A DNA stretch of 46,951 bases, from the NCBI GenBank assembly GCA_003507655.1, contig DNUZ01000011.1, positions 108,958 to 155,908 of the forward strand, written 5' to 3'. The notes below the pieces were generated by a model. That model did not search any database. It worked only from the letters and a program-made list of their open reading frames with translations, and was not told where the DNA came from. Within the stretch, counting starts at the first letter, position 1. Every line of letters starts with the position of its first letter. The stretch comes from Lachnospiraceae bacterium (GTDB taxonomy: Bacteria; Bacillota; Clostridia; Lachnospirales; Lachnospiraceae). This document shows positions 1 to 9,987 of this stretch, piece after piece. Position numbers and translations under genes: made by a program.

Positions 1-17
1 TTCTGCCCATTCCTGTA

Positions 18-320
18 TTATATAGATTTCTTTTTTACAATCTGCAACTCATATCCTAATGCATCTAACATATGACTAAAAGCTTTTATTGTTGGAATGC
101 TCTCTTTTCTTTCAATCCGTGAAATTACCTGTTGTTTATTTCCTGTTAATGCTGCTAATTCTTTTTGTGTTATATTTTCTTGTTTCCGTAAAGAAATCAT
201 TTTCTCAATCAGTTTATATTCTGCACGCGATTCATCCCATTCCTTTTTAAATTCCGGATTGTTTTTTCTTTTTAATTCAATTTCTTTTTCTATGTTGGTT
301 TGAATAAATGGCATATCCAT
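18..320 (-). CDS. higA: HigA-type antitoxin, XRE-family HTH
   Basis: Predicted antitoxin of a type II toxin-antitoxin pair; by family knowledge it binds and neutralises the upstream toxin and represses the shared promoter. The 100-residue protein starts MDMPF; this ATG is chosen because GAGAGGAG lies just upstream, while the longer open frame would run into the toxin gene. The C-terminal half is a clear XRE helix-turn-helix: ISLRKQENITQKELAALTG followed by NKQQVISRIERKE, then a conserved IKAFSHMLDALGYELQI tail typical of HigA. It lies 16 bases downstream of the toxin in the toxin-first order of HigBA systems. The exact subfamily is inferred. Confidence 0.85.
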   Translation of the reverse strand: MDMPFIQTNIEKEIELKRKNNPEFKKEWDESRAEYKLIEKMISLRKQENITQKELAALTGNKQQVISRIERKESIPTIKAFSHMLDALGYELQIVKKKSI

Positions 321-336
321 TACTCCTCTCATATGA

Positions 337-675
337 TCATATAAATTTCTTTCCAAGCATTTTATTAAGTTCTTTTGCACGTTTTCGCACAATATGAGCG
401 TCTTTCTTTTCCGTTTTATTTTTCTGTTTTCTACAGGCATGAAGTAAATATATATTTTCTTTATCCTTCATAATATAAAATATGCGGTTGTGCTTCTGAA
501 AATATACTTCATATATTTTCTTCTCCCATGGCTTAAAGAAAATTTTATCAAATTCCCCTTTTTCCATATGTTGTAATACGGTATATCCGTCTACCTGCTC
601 CTTTACCGGTAAAGAATCAATATAGTCATATATCAGATTCCTTCCTGAGCTAGAATAATATGGGTGTAATATCAT
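337..675 (-). CDS. higB: HigB-like toxin (Gp49/RelE superfamily)
   Basis: 112-residue protein of the phage Gp49-like/HigB family, part of the RelE/ParE superfamily. Members usually cut mRNA on the ribosome. Visible signature: RIFYIMKDKENIYLLHACRKQ followed by a Lys-rich helix (KNKTEKKDAHIVRKRAKEL), matching the family pattern of a basic strand, 'LLHxFxKK' and a terminal helix. Full length for the family. It is the first gene of the pair and is transcribed from the promoter/operator at 701-739. Activity is inferred from family membership; catalytic residues of HigB-type toxins vary, so the target is not predicted. Confidence 0.82.
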   Translation of the reverse strand: MILHPYYSSSGRNLIYDYIDSLPVKEQVDGYTVLQHMEKGEFDKIFFKPWEKKIYEVYFQKHNRIFYIMKDKENIYLLHACRKQKNKTEKKDAHIVRKRAKELNKMLGKKFI

Positions 676-700
676 CTGGAATCCTCGCTTTTTCTTTTTT

Positions 701-739
701 CACTTACACAATACAACTTATATGTTGTATTGTCAAGTG
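701..739 (-). promoter_or_regulatory. higBA promoter with embedded palindromic operator
   Basis: On the minus strand TTGACA (731-736), a 17-base spacer and TATTGT (708-713) form a SigA-type promoter. A perfect 10-bp inverted repeat (708-717 and 724-733, half-site ACAATACAAC, 6-base spacer) fills the space between and overlaps both hexamers, flanked by a further 5-bp match (701-705/735-739). Binding of an HTH dimer here would block RNA polymerase, as expected for HigA/HigBA autorepression. That HigA is the binder is inferred. Confidence 0.8.
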
Positions 740-757
740 ATACAGTAGGAAATACTT

Positions 758-953
758 TCATTTTATAGCTACTCCCTCTATGAAGTATTCTCTGACTTTT
801 CTAAAACCTTCTTCATCCATCCTGTATTGGTCAATCATAGAACCATCCTCAAAATGAATGATATCCGTACAGCAATCTAAGATCAATTCCAAATCATGGG
901 TAATGACATATACCGTAATTCCGGCACTACAAACCTGCCTACTTAGATAGCTC
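758..953 (-). pseudogene. ABC transporter ATPase, C-terminal remnant
   Basis: Conceptual translation of the minus strand gives about 65 residues ending at a normal stop: a segment containing GITVYVITHDLELIL, then CCTDIIHFEDGSMIDQY and MDEEGFRKVREYF. 'VIxxHDLELI' is the switch (H-loop) region of an ABC ATPase of the cobalt/energy-coupling type. No Walker A, signature or Walker B and no start codon are present, so only the last part of the gene survives. It abuts, head to head, the AraC remnant at 956-1147. It is a dead fragment. Confidence 0.8.
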
Positions 954-955
954 CG

Positions 956-1147
956 GATTTTCGTGAAAAGGGTTCCACAGAAACCGGTCCGCTGCTACTG
1001 AACTATTGCATGACAGGTCGATGTGAAATCATCTTGAATAATGGGAATTTTGCATATGTAAAAGACGGCGAAATTTCATTGACGGAACATTTTGCAAAGC
1101 AGCAATATATTTATCCTCGCCGAATCTATGAAGGTCTGGAATTTTCT
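956..1147 (+). pseudogene. AraC-family regulator, internal remnant
   Basis: Plus-strand translation in one frame reads DFREKGSTETGPLLLNYC, then MTGRCEIILNNGNFAYVKDG and TEHFAKQQYIYPRRIYEGLE. This resembles the N-terminal sensory part of clostridial AraC-type regulators (GRCE..L..G.Y..V..GD). The HTH half is absent and the similarity stops where the next gene begins, so the fragment is truncated at both ends. It sits back to back with the ABC ATPase remnant and is the only other plus-strand coding material before aroE. Confidence 0.7.
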
Positions 1148-1151
1148 TGTA

Positions 1152-2354
1152 TCAAAAATCTACTCCCTCTTCTTTCAGCGCATCCTGCAACTGTTTTGCG
1201 TATGTCACCTGACCGCACTTTTTCATTCCATTGATAATTCTTAAACATGCATTTTTCTGCTTTAATTTTCGTATAATGTACATTTCATCAAACGAACTGC
1301 CAACTATATACTCATAAACATCTTCCAGCTTTTCCACTGCTAAACTACTATTACTCATATCATAAAAACATAACAAAGTATTTAATGTTTCCATTGAACT
1401 ATTAGATAAATACTTTTTCAAAATCTCTGCATTCTGTTGTACCCCATCTAATTTATACCACTCTGTAACATTTCCTTCTTTAAATTTGTTCTTTTCGAAA
1501 TAATATTTAACCAATGAAGCATATTCTTTTAATTCCTCTTGTGTAATCGTTCCAAATATTTTTTCACATCCAATATTTTCCGAAAAAAATCTATTTTTCT
1601 TAATCAAATTTACAGCTTCTGAAAATTCTTTACTTCCGAGATGATATTCCTGCTTAATTTCTTCTTTGATTTCTCTGAATTTCTCTGTTCTCCACTCTTC
1701 ATAATCTGGAAGCCTTTTTGAAATATCCCATATATCAGTTTTTGATAAATTCTTTGTAAATGTTCCCAACGAATATTCATCCATACAATTTCTTAAAAAA
1801 TAAATCAATTCATCAAATTTTTCCATTACTTCTTTAAATTCTGTTTCCAATAATACAATGCTTATATGAGAAATTTTATTTTTTATCATGTGCGGTTGGT
1901 TCTCTTTATTTAATTCGTATTTAAAAGCATCGCCTTCTTCATCAAAATAATAAAAACGAATCATATCCTCTATGTTTTCAAAATATGCCGGAATCCTTCT
2001 ATCAATATTTTTGTTTTCACACGCCATTTTATATAGTTCTTCAATATTATGTGTATGGATTTTCTTTTTTCTCTCTGCTATGATCTCATCGGAATATTTT
2101 ATTCCCTTCTTTCCCTCTATTTCCCACAACATTTTAATAACAATTTTTAAAGATAACTCAATACTATGCCTTGCATTATAAACAATCGGATATACTAATA
2201 GATCTTCAACCTCCTGACCATCTTTTAATGACTCCGTCAGAAGTTCAACTGTACGTTTAAATCCATTTCTTATATCTTCATCTGTCGTTCCACCATTTTC
2301 ACCTACACATGCGATAATTGCATCCTCTTCATGAAATTCAAATGGATTATCCAT
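1152..2354 (-). CDS. hypothetical protein, possible HEPN-like N-terminus
   Basis: 400 residues, not recognised. Soluble, acidic, rich in Lys and Glu, with no signal peptide or membrane segment. Near residues 55-75 it has YPIVYNARHSIELSLKIVI, which resembles the 'hydrophobic-xxRHxIELxLK' helix of HEPN-fold hypothetical proteins; this link is weak. The rest is predicted helical, with a conserved-looking C-terminus (RIINGMKKCGQVTYAKQLQDAL). The start ATG has AAGGGGAG upstream. Its composition is more AT-rich than the housekeeping genes that follow, and it lies between gene remnants and metA, so horizontal acquisition is likely. Function unknown; an abortive-infection or stress role would be a guess. 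Confidence 0.75.
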   Translation of the reverse strand: MDNPFEFHEEDAIIACVGENGGTTDEDIRNGFKRTVELLTESLKDGQEVEDLLVYPIVYNARHSIELSLKIVIKMLWEIEGKKGIKYSDEIIAERKKKIHTHNIEELYKMACENKNIDRRIPAYFENIEDMIRFYYFDEEGDAFKYELNKENQPHMIKNKISHISIVLLETEFKEVMEKFDELIYFLRNCMDEYSLGTFTKNLSKTDIWDISKRLPDYEEWRTEKFREIKEEIKQEYHLGSKEFSEAVNLIKKNRFFSENIGCEKIFGTITQEELKEYASLVKYYFEKNKFKEGNVTEWYKLDGVQQNAEILKKYLSNSSMETLNTLLCFYDMSNSSLAVEKLEDVYEYIVGSSFDEMYIIRKLKQKNACLRIINGMKKCGQVTYAKQLQDALKEEGVDF

Positions 2355-2726
2355 TCTCTGCTCTCCCCTTCCTTAGAAACATTGTTTTTATCACTAATCT
2401 TTTATAAATATAACATAAAGCCAACTTACTCTGCTACTACAAACTTCCCTCTATCCGGGCATGTAAGGGATTTTCACAGATTAGAGCACATCTATAGTGC
2501 ACAAACGGAAAAAGAGCAGATGGCTTTTAACCATCTACCCTTTTAATCGCTATCACTTTATCACATCTTTTTGTGTCAAACAATGACATCTTCGTATTAT
2601 ATAAAGGCTCTGTTTTTGACACCATTTGTCCATTAAAATATGTGAAAATACATGAAAATATGTAATTTTAAAGTGATTTTATTTCTTTGTGATTTCCCAA
2701 GAATCTGCTTGTTTTCAGCGGTTTCC
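2355..2726. other. intergenic region between orphan gene and metA
   Basis: About 370 AT-rich bases with no convincing gene on either strand. It holds the leader of the orphan gene, a terminator-like hairpin (2511-2536), an 8-bp inverted repeat (GTGTCAAA at 2573-2580, TTTGACAC at 2615-2622) and an ATATGTGAAAATACATG-like short repeat near 2637-2665. No complete mobile element is visible. Confidence 0.6.
2511..2536 (-). terminator. possible terminator downstream of metA
   Basis: Minus-strand hairpin AGATGG-TTAAAAG-CCATCT followed by GCTCTTTTT. The stem is only 6 bp and it lies about 190 bases past the metA stop, so the assignment is tentative. Confidence 0.4.
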
Positions 2727-3632
2727 CTACAGCTCATACGGAGTGACTTGATATACATAGTAGTTAAGCCAGTTACTAAATAAATTGTTGCTGTTCGCTC
2801 TCCACTGCAGCAGCGGACGCTTTGTGGCATCATCATTCGGATAATAATTATACGGCAGATCGATCGGCAGGCCTTTCTCTAAATCTCTATGATATTCTTT
2901 GTCCAGTGTGATCCTGTCGTATTCCGGATGACCCATGACAAATATCTGTTTTCCTTCATTCGAAAGGCACAGGAATACGCCTGCCTCTTCGGATTTTGCA
3001 AGAACCTTCAGATCCGGGCAGTTCTCAATGTCTTCGGTTAAGATTGCCGTATGGCGGCTGTTTGGTGCATAGAACACATCGTCAAAACCACGGACTAACG
3101 GCACTTTTCTGTTCAATACCTGGAATGGGTAAACTCCAAATAATTTTTTCGGAAGCAGCACCTTGTTAATACCAAAATGATAGTAAAGTCCTGCCTGAGC
3201 ACCCCAGCAGATATGCATCGTACTGGTCACGTTTGTCTTTGTCCAGTCCATGATCTGACAAAGTTCCTCCCAGTAATCTACTGTTTCATAATCCAGATGC
3301 TCGATCGGTGCTCCCGTAATGATCATGCCATCAAATTTTTGATCTTTGATGTATTCAAAGGTTGTATAAAATTTGTTCAGATGATTCGCAGATACATTCT
3401 GCGATTCGTGGCTTTTTACTGTTAAAAACGTAATATCCACCTGTAATGGTGTATTCGATAGTGCACGCAGCAATTGCAGCTCCGTATCTTCTTTTAACGG
3501 CATCAGGTTTAAAATGCACACCTGAAGCGGACGAATGTCCTGATGGATAGCACGACTCTCATCCATCACAAATATATTTTCATTTTCTAATATTTCCTTT
3601 GCCGGTAAATCTCCCTGTGTCTTGATCGGCAT
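2727..3632 (-). CDS. metA: homoserine O-acyltransferase (acetyl type predicted)
   Basis: Acylates L-homoserine at the first committed step of methionine synthesis (cytoplasm). 301 residues, full length. The catalytic Cys142 is in [16 protein letters not shown] and the His/Glu pair is in GHPEYD. Residue 111 sets acyl donor use in this family: here it is Glu ([17 protein letters not shown]), the acetyl-CoA-type residue, instead of the Gly found in succinyl-CoA users such as E. coli. So the product is probably O-acetylhomoserine despite the common 'succinyltransferase' label. Only 40 bases separate it from ligA upstream, leaving no room for a SAM riboswitch; it may be co-transcribed with ligA or use a promoter inside ligA. 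Confidence 0.95.
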   Translation of the reverse strand: MPIKTQGDLPAKEILENENIFVMDESRAIHQDIRPLQVCILNLMPLKEDTELQLLRALSNTPLQVDITFLTVKSHESQNVSANHLNKFYTTFEYIKDQKFDGMIITGAPIEHLDYETVDYWEELCQIMDWTKTNVTSTMHICWGAQAGLYYHFGINKVLLPKKLFGVYPFQVLNRKVPLVRGFDDVFYAPNSRHTAILTEDIENCPDLKVLAKSEEAGVFLCLSNEGKQIFVMGHPEYDRITLDKEYHRDLEKGLPIDLPYNYYPNDDATKRPLLQWRANSNNLFSNWLNYYVYQVTPYEL

Positions 3633-3672
3633 ATTTTTCCCTCTTTTCTGTCTGTGATCTGTTTATCAATAT

Positions 3673-6391
<2,719 letters not shown>

Positions 6392-6404
6392 TCCTATCCT
6401 TTCA

Positions 6405-6433
6405 AAAATGCGGAGACCTAAGCCTCCGCATTT
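6405..6433 (-). terminator. terminator of the SH3b-protein gene
   Basis: Minus-strand hairpin AAATGCGGAG-loop-CTCCGCATTTTT immediately after the SH3b gene stop codon (6438) and before the rluF start. The stem is 9-10 bp with a short T tract. Confidence 0.8.
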
Positions 6434-6437
6434 CTTC

Positions 6438-7889
6438 CTACTGTAATAATTCTGTCTTTATGTAACCGATGGTATCTTTATAATTTACCTTCGTCCATCC
6501 TTCCGCATAACTCATAACAACCGTAACCTTGTCACCGGCATATCCTACTGCTACCTTCGTGGAAGTCTCGCTCATGGACTCACGGATATTGATCGTGCCA
6601 TTTAAGGTAACGGTAGAACCCTCTGACAGGGAAGGTGCTGATGTATCCTGCTGTGGAACTTCTGTAGACAGATACTCGCTCTTGACATAACCGGTTACAC
6701 CATTATGCTCTACGGCACTCCAGTCGCCTTCTGTTCCGGTCCGCTTCAACTCTGTTCCGAACTCTAACATCTCTACGACATTTCCATCGGTACTTGCAGC
6801 ATCACGGATATTGACCTTTGTGGTTACATATACAGTCTCGGCTGCCGGCTGCTCTGCCTGTTGTTGCTCTTCCTGCTTGTTATCCTCTTTTTTCTGATTG
6901 TCTTTCTTGTCGGATTTCTTTTTACTGTCTTTTTTATCCTCAGATTTTTTCTTTTCTTCGGATTTCTTTTTGCTGTCTTTCTTATCGTCCTTCTTCTTTT
7001 GTTCTTCCTCTTTTTTCTTCTTCTCTTCGTCTTTCTTCTTTTGTTCTTCTTCCTGTTTCTTCTTTTCTTCGTCCTTCTTCTTTTGCTCTTCTTCTTTCTT
7101 CTTCTGTTCTTCCTCCTGTGCCTTCTTATAATTGTTCAGCCACTTTGGAATTACCTTATCATTCAGCTTATTAACGTATTTTTCTAAGTCTTTATCCGAT
7201 TTGATCGCTTTGCTGCTTTTTTTCTCGATATCGTTTGCTAACTTTACAAAGTCATCCTGCTCTTCATACTTGTCAATAAATTCTGAAACGCTCGAATCAA
7301 CGTCTTTTTCATTCGTTGCGATATAATTGAATGTACTGTAGAGATTGTCAATATACAGATTTCCCTTGTCATCCGTTCTTACATAAAAAGTCTCCAAAGA
7401 CGGGATCATTGTCTTGATCTTCGGGAACTTCATATCCATTGTTACGGATACGATATAGGAATCTTTATCTAATCCCTCTTTTGTATAGCACTTGATGTTC
7501 TTATATTTCTCTACGCGTTCGCTGAACATCTTGATATAACTCTGCTCTAATTTCGAGATTGGAGTTGCAATCTCTTTCATCTTATCTACATTACCTTCTG
7601 CATAGTATTTGTAATAATTCTTCATCAGTTTGGTAACGGCTTCATTTTCATCTACCTGATAATCCTCTTTCAGCACTTTTTCTGCTCTGGCTTTCGGATC
7701 AGCAGATGATGTACCTTTGTTATTGACTAACATAACGATACCGATCAAGATCACGACTAACATGCCTGCCATGATCAGATATCGTCCGTTTTTATGCAAA
7801 AATTCCTGTGTTTTTTCTTTATCTATGCTATTTTTATCTGTGCCATTCCCATCTATGTTATTTTTGTTACTTCCATCCTCAGTACTCAT
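6438..7889 (-). CDS. membrane-anchored tandem SH3b protein
   Basis: 483 residues. An Asn/Asp-rich cytoplasmic head is followed by one transmembrane helix (about residues 35-52, LIMAGMLVVILIGIVMLV), an extracellular region of about 180 residues with NTF2-like character (unproven), a Lys/Glu/Gln repeat stalk (about residues 255-345) and two bacterial SH3 domains at the C-terminus (NIRDAASTDGNVVEMLEFG ... GVTGYVKSEYLS and NIRESMSETSTKVAVGYAG ... TIGYIKTELL). SH3b domains usually bind peptidoglycan, so a cell-wall-tethered role outside the membrane is likely. No catalytic domain is present. The ATG has AGGAGG upstream. The repeat stalk has a seven-residue period (EEEQKKK/DEEKKKQ) and probably forms a charged helix. 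Confidence 0.85.
   Translation of the reverse strand: MSTEDGSNKNNIDGNGTDKNSIDKEKTQEFLHKNGRYLIMAGMLVVILIGIVMLVNNKGTSSADPKARAEKVLKEDYQVDENEAVTKLMKNYYKYYAEGNVDKMKEIATPISKLEQSYIKMFSERVEKYKNIKCYTKEGLDKDSYIVSVTMDMKFPKIKTMIPSLETFYVRTDDKGNLYIDNLYSTFNYIATNEKDVDSSVSEFIDKYEEQDDFVKLANDIEKKSSKAIKSDKDLEKYVNKLNDKVIPKWLNNYKKAQEEEQKKKEEEQKKKDEEKKKQEEEQKKKDEEKKKKEEEQKKKDDKKDSKKKSEEKKKSEDKKDSKKKSDKKDNQKKEDNKQEEQQQAEQPAAETVYVTTKVNIRDAASTDGNVVEMLEFGTELKRTGTEGDWSAVEHNGVTGYVKSEYLSTEVPQQDTSAPSLSEGSTVTLNGTINIRESMSETSTKVAVGYAGDKVTVVMSYAEGWTKVNYKDTIGYIKTELLQ
6950..7131 (-). repeat. 21-bp-period coding repeat (Lys/Glu/Gln heptads)
   Basis: Within the SH3b gene, tandem copies encode EEEQKKK and DEEKKKQ-type heptads, a 21-bp period at the DNA level with strong purine asymmetry (GAA/AAG-rich on the coding strand). 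Such tracts vary in copy number by slippage. Confidence 0.75.
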
Positions 7890-7926
7890 AAAAACCTCCT
7901 ATACTGCTGCTTGTCCTCAGTTATTC

Positions 7927-7974
7927 TTTACTCTGTAGGACATTGCGAAAACAAACAATCTCCTATAGAGTAAA
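7927..7974 (-). repeat. 14-bp-stem hairpin between tRNA-Arg and SH3b gene
   Basis: TTTACTCTGTAGGA (7927-7940) and TCCTATAGAGTAAA (7961-7974) are inverted repeats with one mismatch and a 20-base loop. It starts 3 bases past the tRNA 3' end. It is not a standard terminator because the T run precedes the stem on the minus strand. It may be the structured leader of the SH3b gene or a processing signal. Confidence 0.6.
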
Positions 7975-7977
7975 AAA

Positions 7978-8049
7978 TGCATCTAGCGGGAGTCGAACCC
8001 ACATTACTGGAATCGGAGTCCAGCGTTCTATCCATTAGACTATAGATGC
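7978..8049 (-). tRNA. tRNA-Arg(CCG)
   Basis: The minus strand folds as a complete 72-base tRNA: acceptor GCATCTA/TAGATGC with discriminator A, anticodon arm CTGGA-CTCCGAT-TCCAG giving anticodon CCG (reads the Arg codon CGG), and T-arm GGGTTCGACTCCC. The 3' CCA is not encoded. A run of six T follows directly. Confidence 0.96.
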
Positions 8050-8101
8050 AAACTTTACATAGCAGAACTTATCATATCATACTCATAGGAAAAAATCAAA
8101 G

Positions 8102-8140
8102 AAAAAAAGTGTGAAAAACAATTTTTTCACACTTTTTTTA
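8102..8140 (-). terminator. terminator of the ABC exporter operon
   Basis: Nearly perfect inverted repeat (AAAGTGTGAAAAA / TTTTTCACACTTT) flanked by A and T runs, located just after the stop of the second exporter gene at 8146. It could act in both directions. Confidence 0.88.
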
Positions 8141-8145
8141 TACTT

Positions 8146-9987
8146 CTAGGCTAACGCTTCCTCAAACTGGGAATTGTATAAATCCGCATAGAATCCCTGT
8201 TGTTCTAGGAGTTCTTTATGGGTTCCCTGCTCAATAATATCTCCGTCTTTCATGACTAAAATTAAATCTGCATCTTTGATCGTAGAAAGTCTGTGCGCAA
8301 TGACAAAGCTGGTTCTTCCTTTCATCAGATTGTTCATTGCTTTCTGTATTCTTGCCTCAGTTCTCGTATCGACGGAACTTGTTGCTTCATCAAGGATCAG
8401 TATCCTGTTATCTGCTAAAATGGCTCTCGCGATCGTCAAAAGCTGCTTCTGTCCCTGTGAAACATTGCTCGCTTCCTCGTTCAATTCCATCTGATAGCCG
8501 CCCGGCAGTGTGGAGATAAAGTGGTGGGCATGTGCTGCTTTCGCTGCCTCGATGACCTCTTCATCGGTTGCATCCAGTCTTCCGTAACGGATATTTTCCA
8601 TGATCGTTCCTTTGAACAGCCAGGTGTCCTGTAAGACCATTCCAAAGTTCTCGCGAAGCTCACTGCGGTTGAAATCCCTGATATCATAGCCATCAACTTT
8701 GATCGCACCTTCGTTGACATCATAAAAACGCATCAACAGTTTGACCATCGTCGTCTTACCTGCACCGGTCGGCCCTACGATCGCTACCGTCTGTCCCGGA
8801 GAGATCTGACTGTTAAAATCATGGATGATGATCTTATCTTCATCGTAACCGAATTTTACATGCTCAAACGTTACACTTCCCTGAAGATTCTCATCATGCA
8901 CCGGATTCTCGGCAAACTGGTCTTCCTCTTCCTCTTCTAAGAATTCAAATACACGCTCTGTTGCCGCTGCCATGGACTGAAGCATATTCGATACCTGTGC
9001 CACCTGTGTGATCGGCTGGGTAAAACTTCTGACATACTGGATAAATGCCTGAATATCTCCGACCTCGATCGTTCCTTTGATCGCTAACATACTTCCGCTG
9101 ATTGCTACTGCAACATAACCGAGATTTCCGACAAACATCATGATTGGCTGCATCATACCTGAGAAAAACTGTGATTTCCAGGCTGACTGATAGAGCACGT
9201 CATTATCTTCTTCAAAGGTCTTTTTTACTACCTCTTCACGGTTAAATACTTTGATAACATTCTGTCCGCTGAACACTTCTTCGACCTGTCCGTTGATCTT
9301 TCCAAGGTATTCCTGCTGGGTAAAGAAATACTTCTGTGAGTGTTTGATGACCAGACTGATCAAAAGTGCGGAGATCGGAAGGATCACAAATGCGATCAAT
9401 GTCATTAGAGGACTGATCGTAAGCATCATGATCAACACACCGATAATAGTCGTCACGGATGTGATCAATATCGTCACACTCTGATTCAGACTCTGTCCTA
9501 ACGTATCGACATCATTGGTAATACGCGATAACACTTCTCCTACTGTCCGTGATTCAAAATACTTCATCGGCATCCGGTCGATCTTTTCCGATATCTCTTT
9601 TCGGAAACGGAAACAGAGCTTTTGTGTCACTCCGGTCATGATCCATCCCTGGATAAAGGAAAAGACTGCACTGACTAAATACATCGTCAGCAGGATCAAC
9701 AGGATTTTTCCGATCTTGTCAAAATCAATGCCTCCGGTGCCTTTGATCTTTGCCACTAAACCGTTAAACAGTTCTGTTGTCGCCTTACTTAAGATTTTCG
9801 GTCCGATGATACTAAAGATCGTACTGCCAATTGCAAATACAATGACCGTTGCTACAGCAAACTTATACTTTCCGATGTAAGTCATCAGCTTTTTCATCGT
9901 TCCCTTAAAATCTTTTGCTTTTTCACCCGGTGCCATTCCACCATGCGGTCCTCTTGGTCCATGTCTTCTTGTATTCTGCTCTGCCAT
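8146..9987 (-). CDS. heterodimeric ABC exporter, catalytic-site subunit
   Basis: 613-residue half-transporter (six membrane helices, then NBD) of the LmrCD/BmrCD/TM287-288 type, predicted to pair with the upstream 716-residue subunit and export drugs, peptides or lipids. The NBD has Walker A GPTGAGKT (405-412), Walker B ILILDE with catalytic Glu534 and H-loop His565 (VIAHRLST), so its own ATP site is catalytic. Its signature is the altered VSQGQ (509-513), which would serve the partner's degenerate site. The gene starts within the last base of its partner (shared base 9987), indicating coupled translation. MarR-family gene upstream; the substrate is unknown. Confidence 0.92.
   Translation of the reverse strand: MAEQNTRRHGPRGPHGGMAPGEKAKDFKGTMKKLMTYIGKYKFAVATVIVFAIGSTIFSIIGPKILSKATTELFNGLVAKIKGTGGIDFDKIGKILLILLTMYLVSAVFSFIQGWIMTGVTQKLCFRFRKEISEKIDRMPMKYFESRTVGEVLSRITNDVDTLGQSLNQSVTILITSVTTIIGVLIMMLTISPLMTLIAFVILPISALLISLVIKHSQKYFFTQQEYLGKINGQVEEVFSGQNVIKVFNREEVVKKTFEEDNDVLYQSAWKSQFFSGMMQPIMMFVGNLGYVAVAISGSMLAIKGTIEVGDIQAFIQYVRSFTQPITQVAQVSNMLQSMAAATERVFEFLEEEEEDQFAENPVHDENLQGSVTFEHVKFGYDEDKIIIHDFNSQISPGQTVAIVGPTGAGKTTMVKLLMRFYDVNEGAIKVDGYDIRDFNRSELRENFGMVLQDTWLFKGTIMENIRYGRLDATDEEVIEAAKAAHAHHFISTLPGGYQMELNEEASNVSQGQKQLLTIARAILADNRILILDEATSSVDTRTEARIQKAMNNLMKGRTSFVIAHRLSTIKDADLILVMKDGDIIEQGTHKELLEQQGFYADLYNSQFEEALA

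Noticed and set aside
3633..3672. SAM riboswitch upstream of metA
   Set aside because: Only 40 bases separate metA from ligA, too short for any known SAM riboswitch.
6818..7326. Long Leu/Phe/Ser-rich frames on the plus strand
   Set aside because: They are the antisense of the GAA/AAG repeat in the SH3b gene; their composition is an artefact of that repeat and they lack ribosome binding sites.
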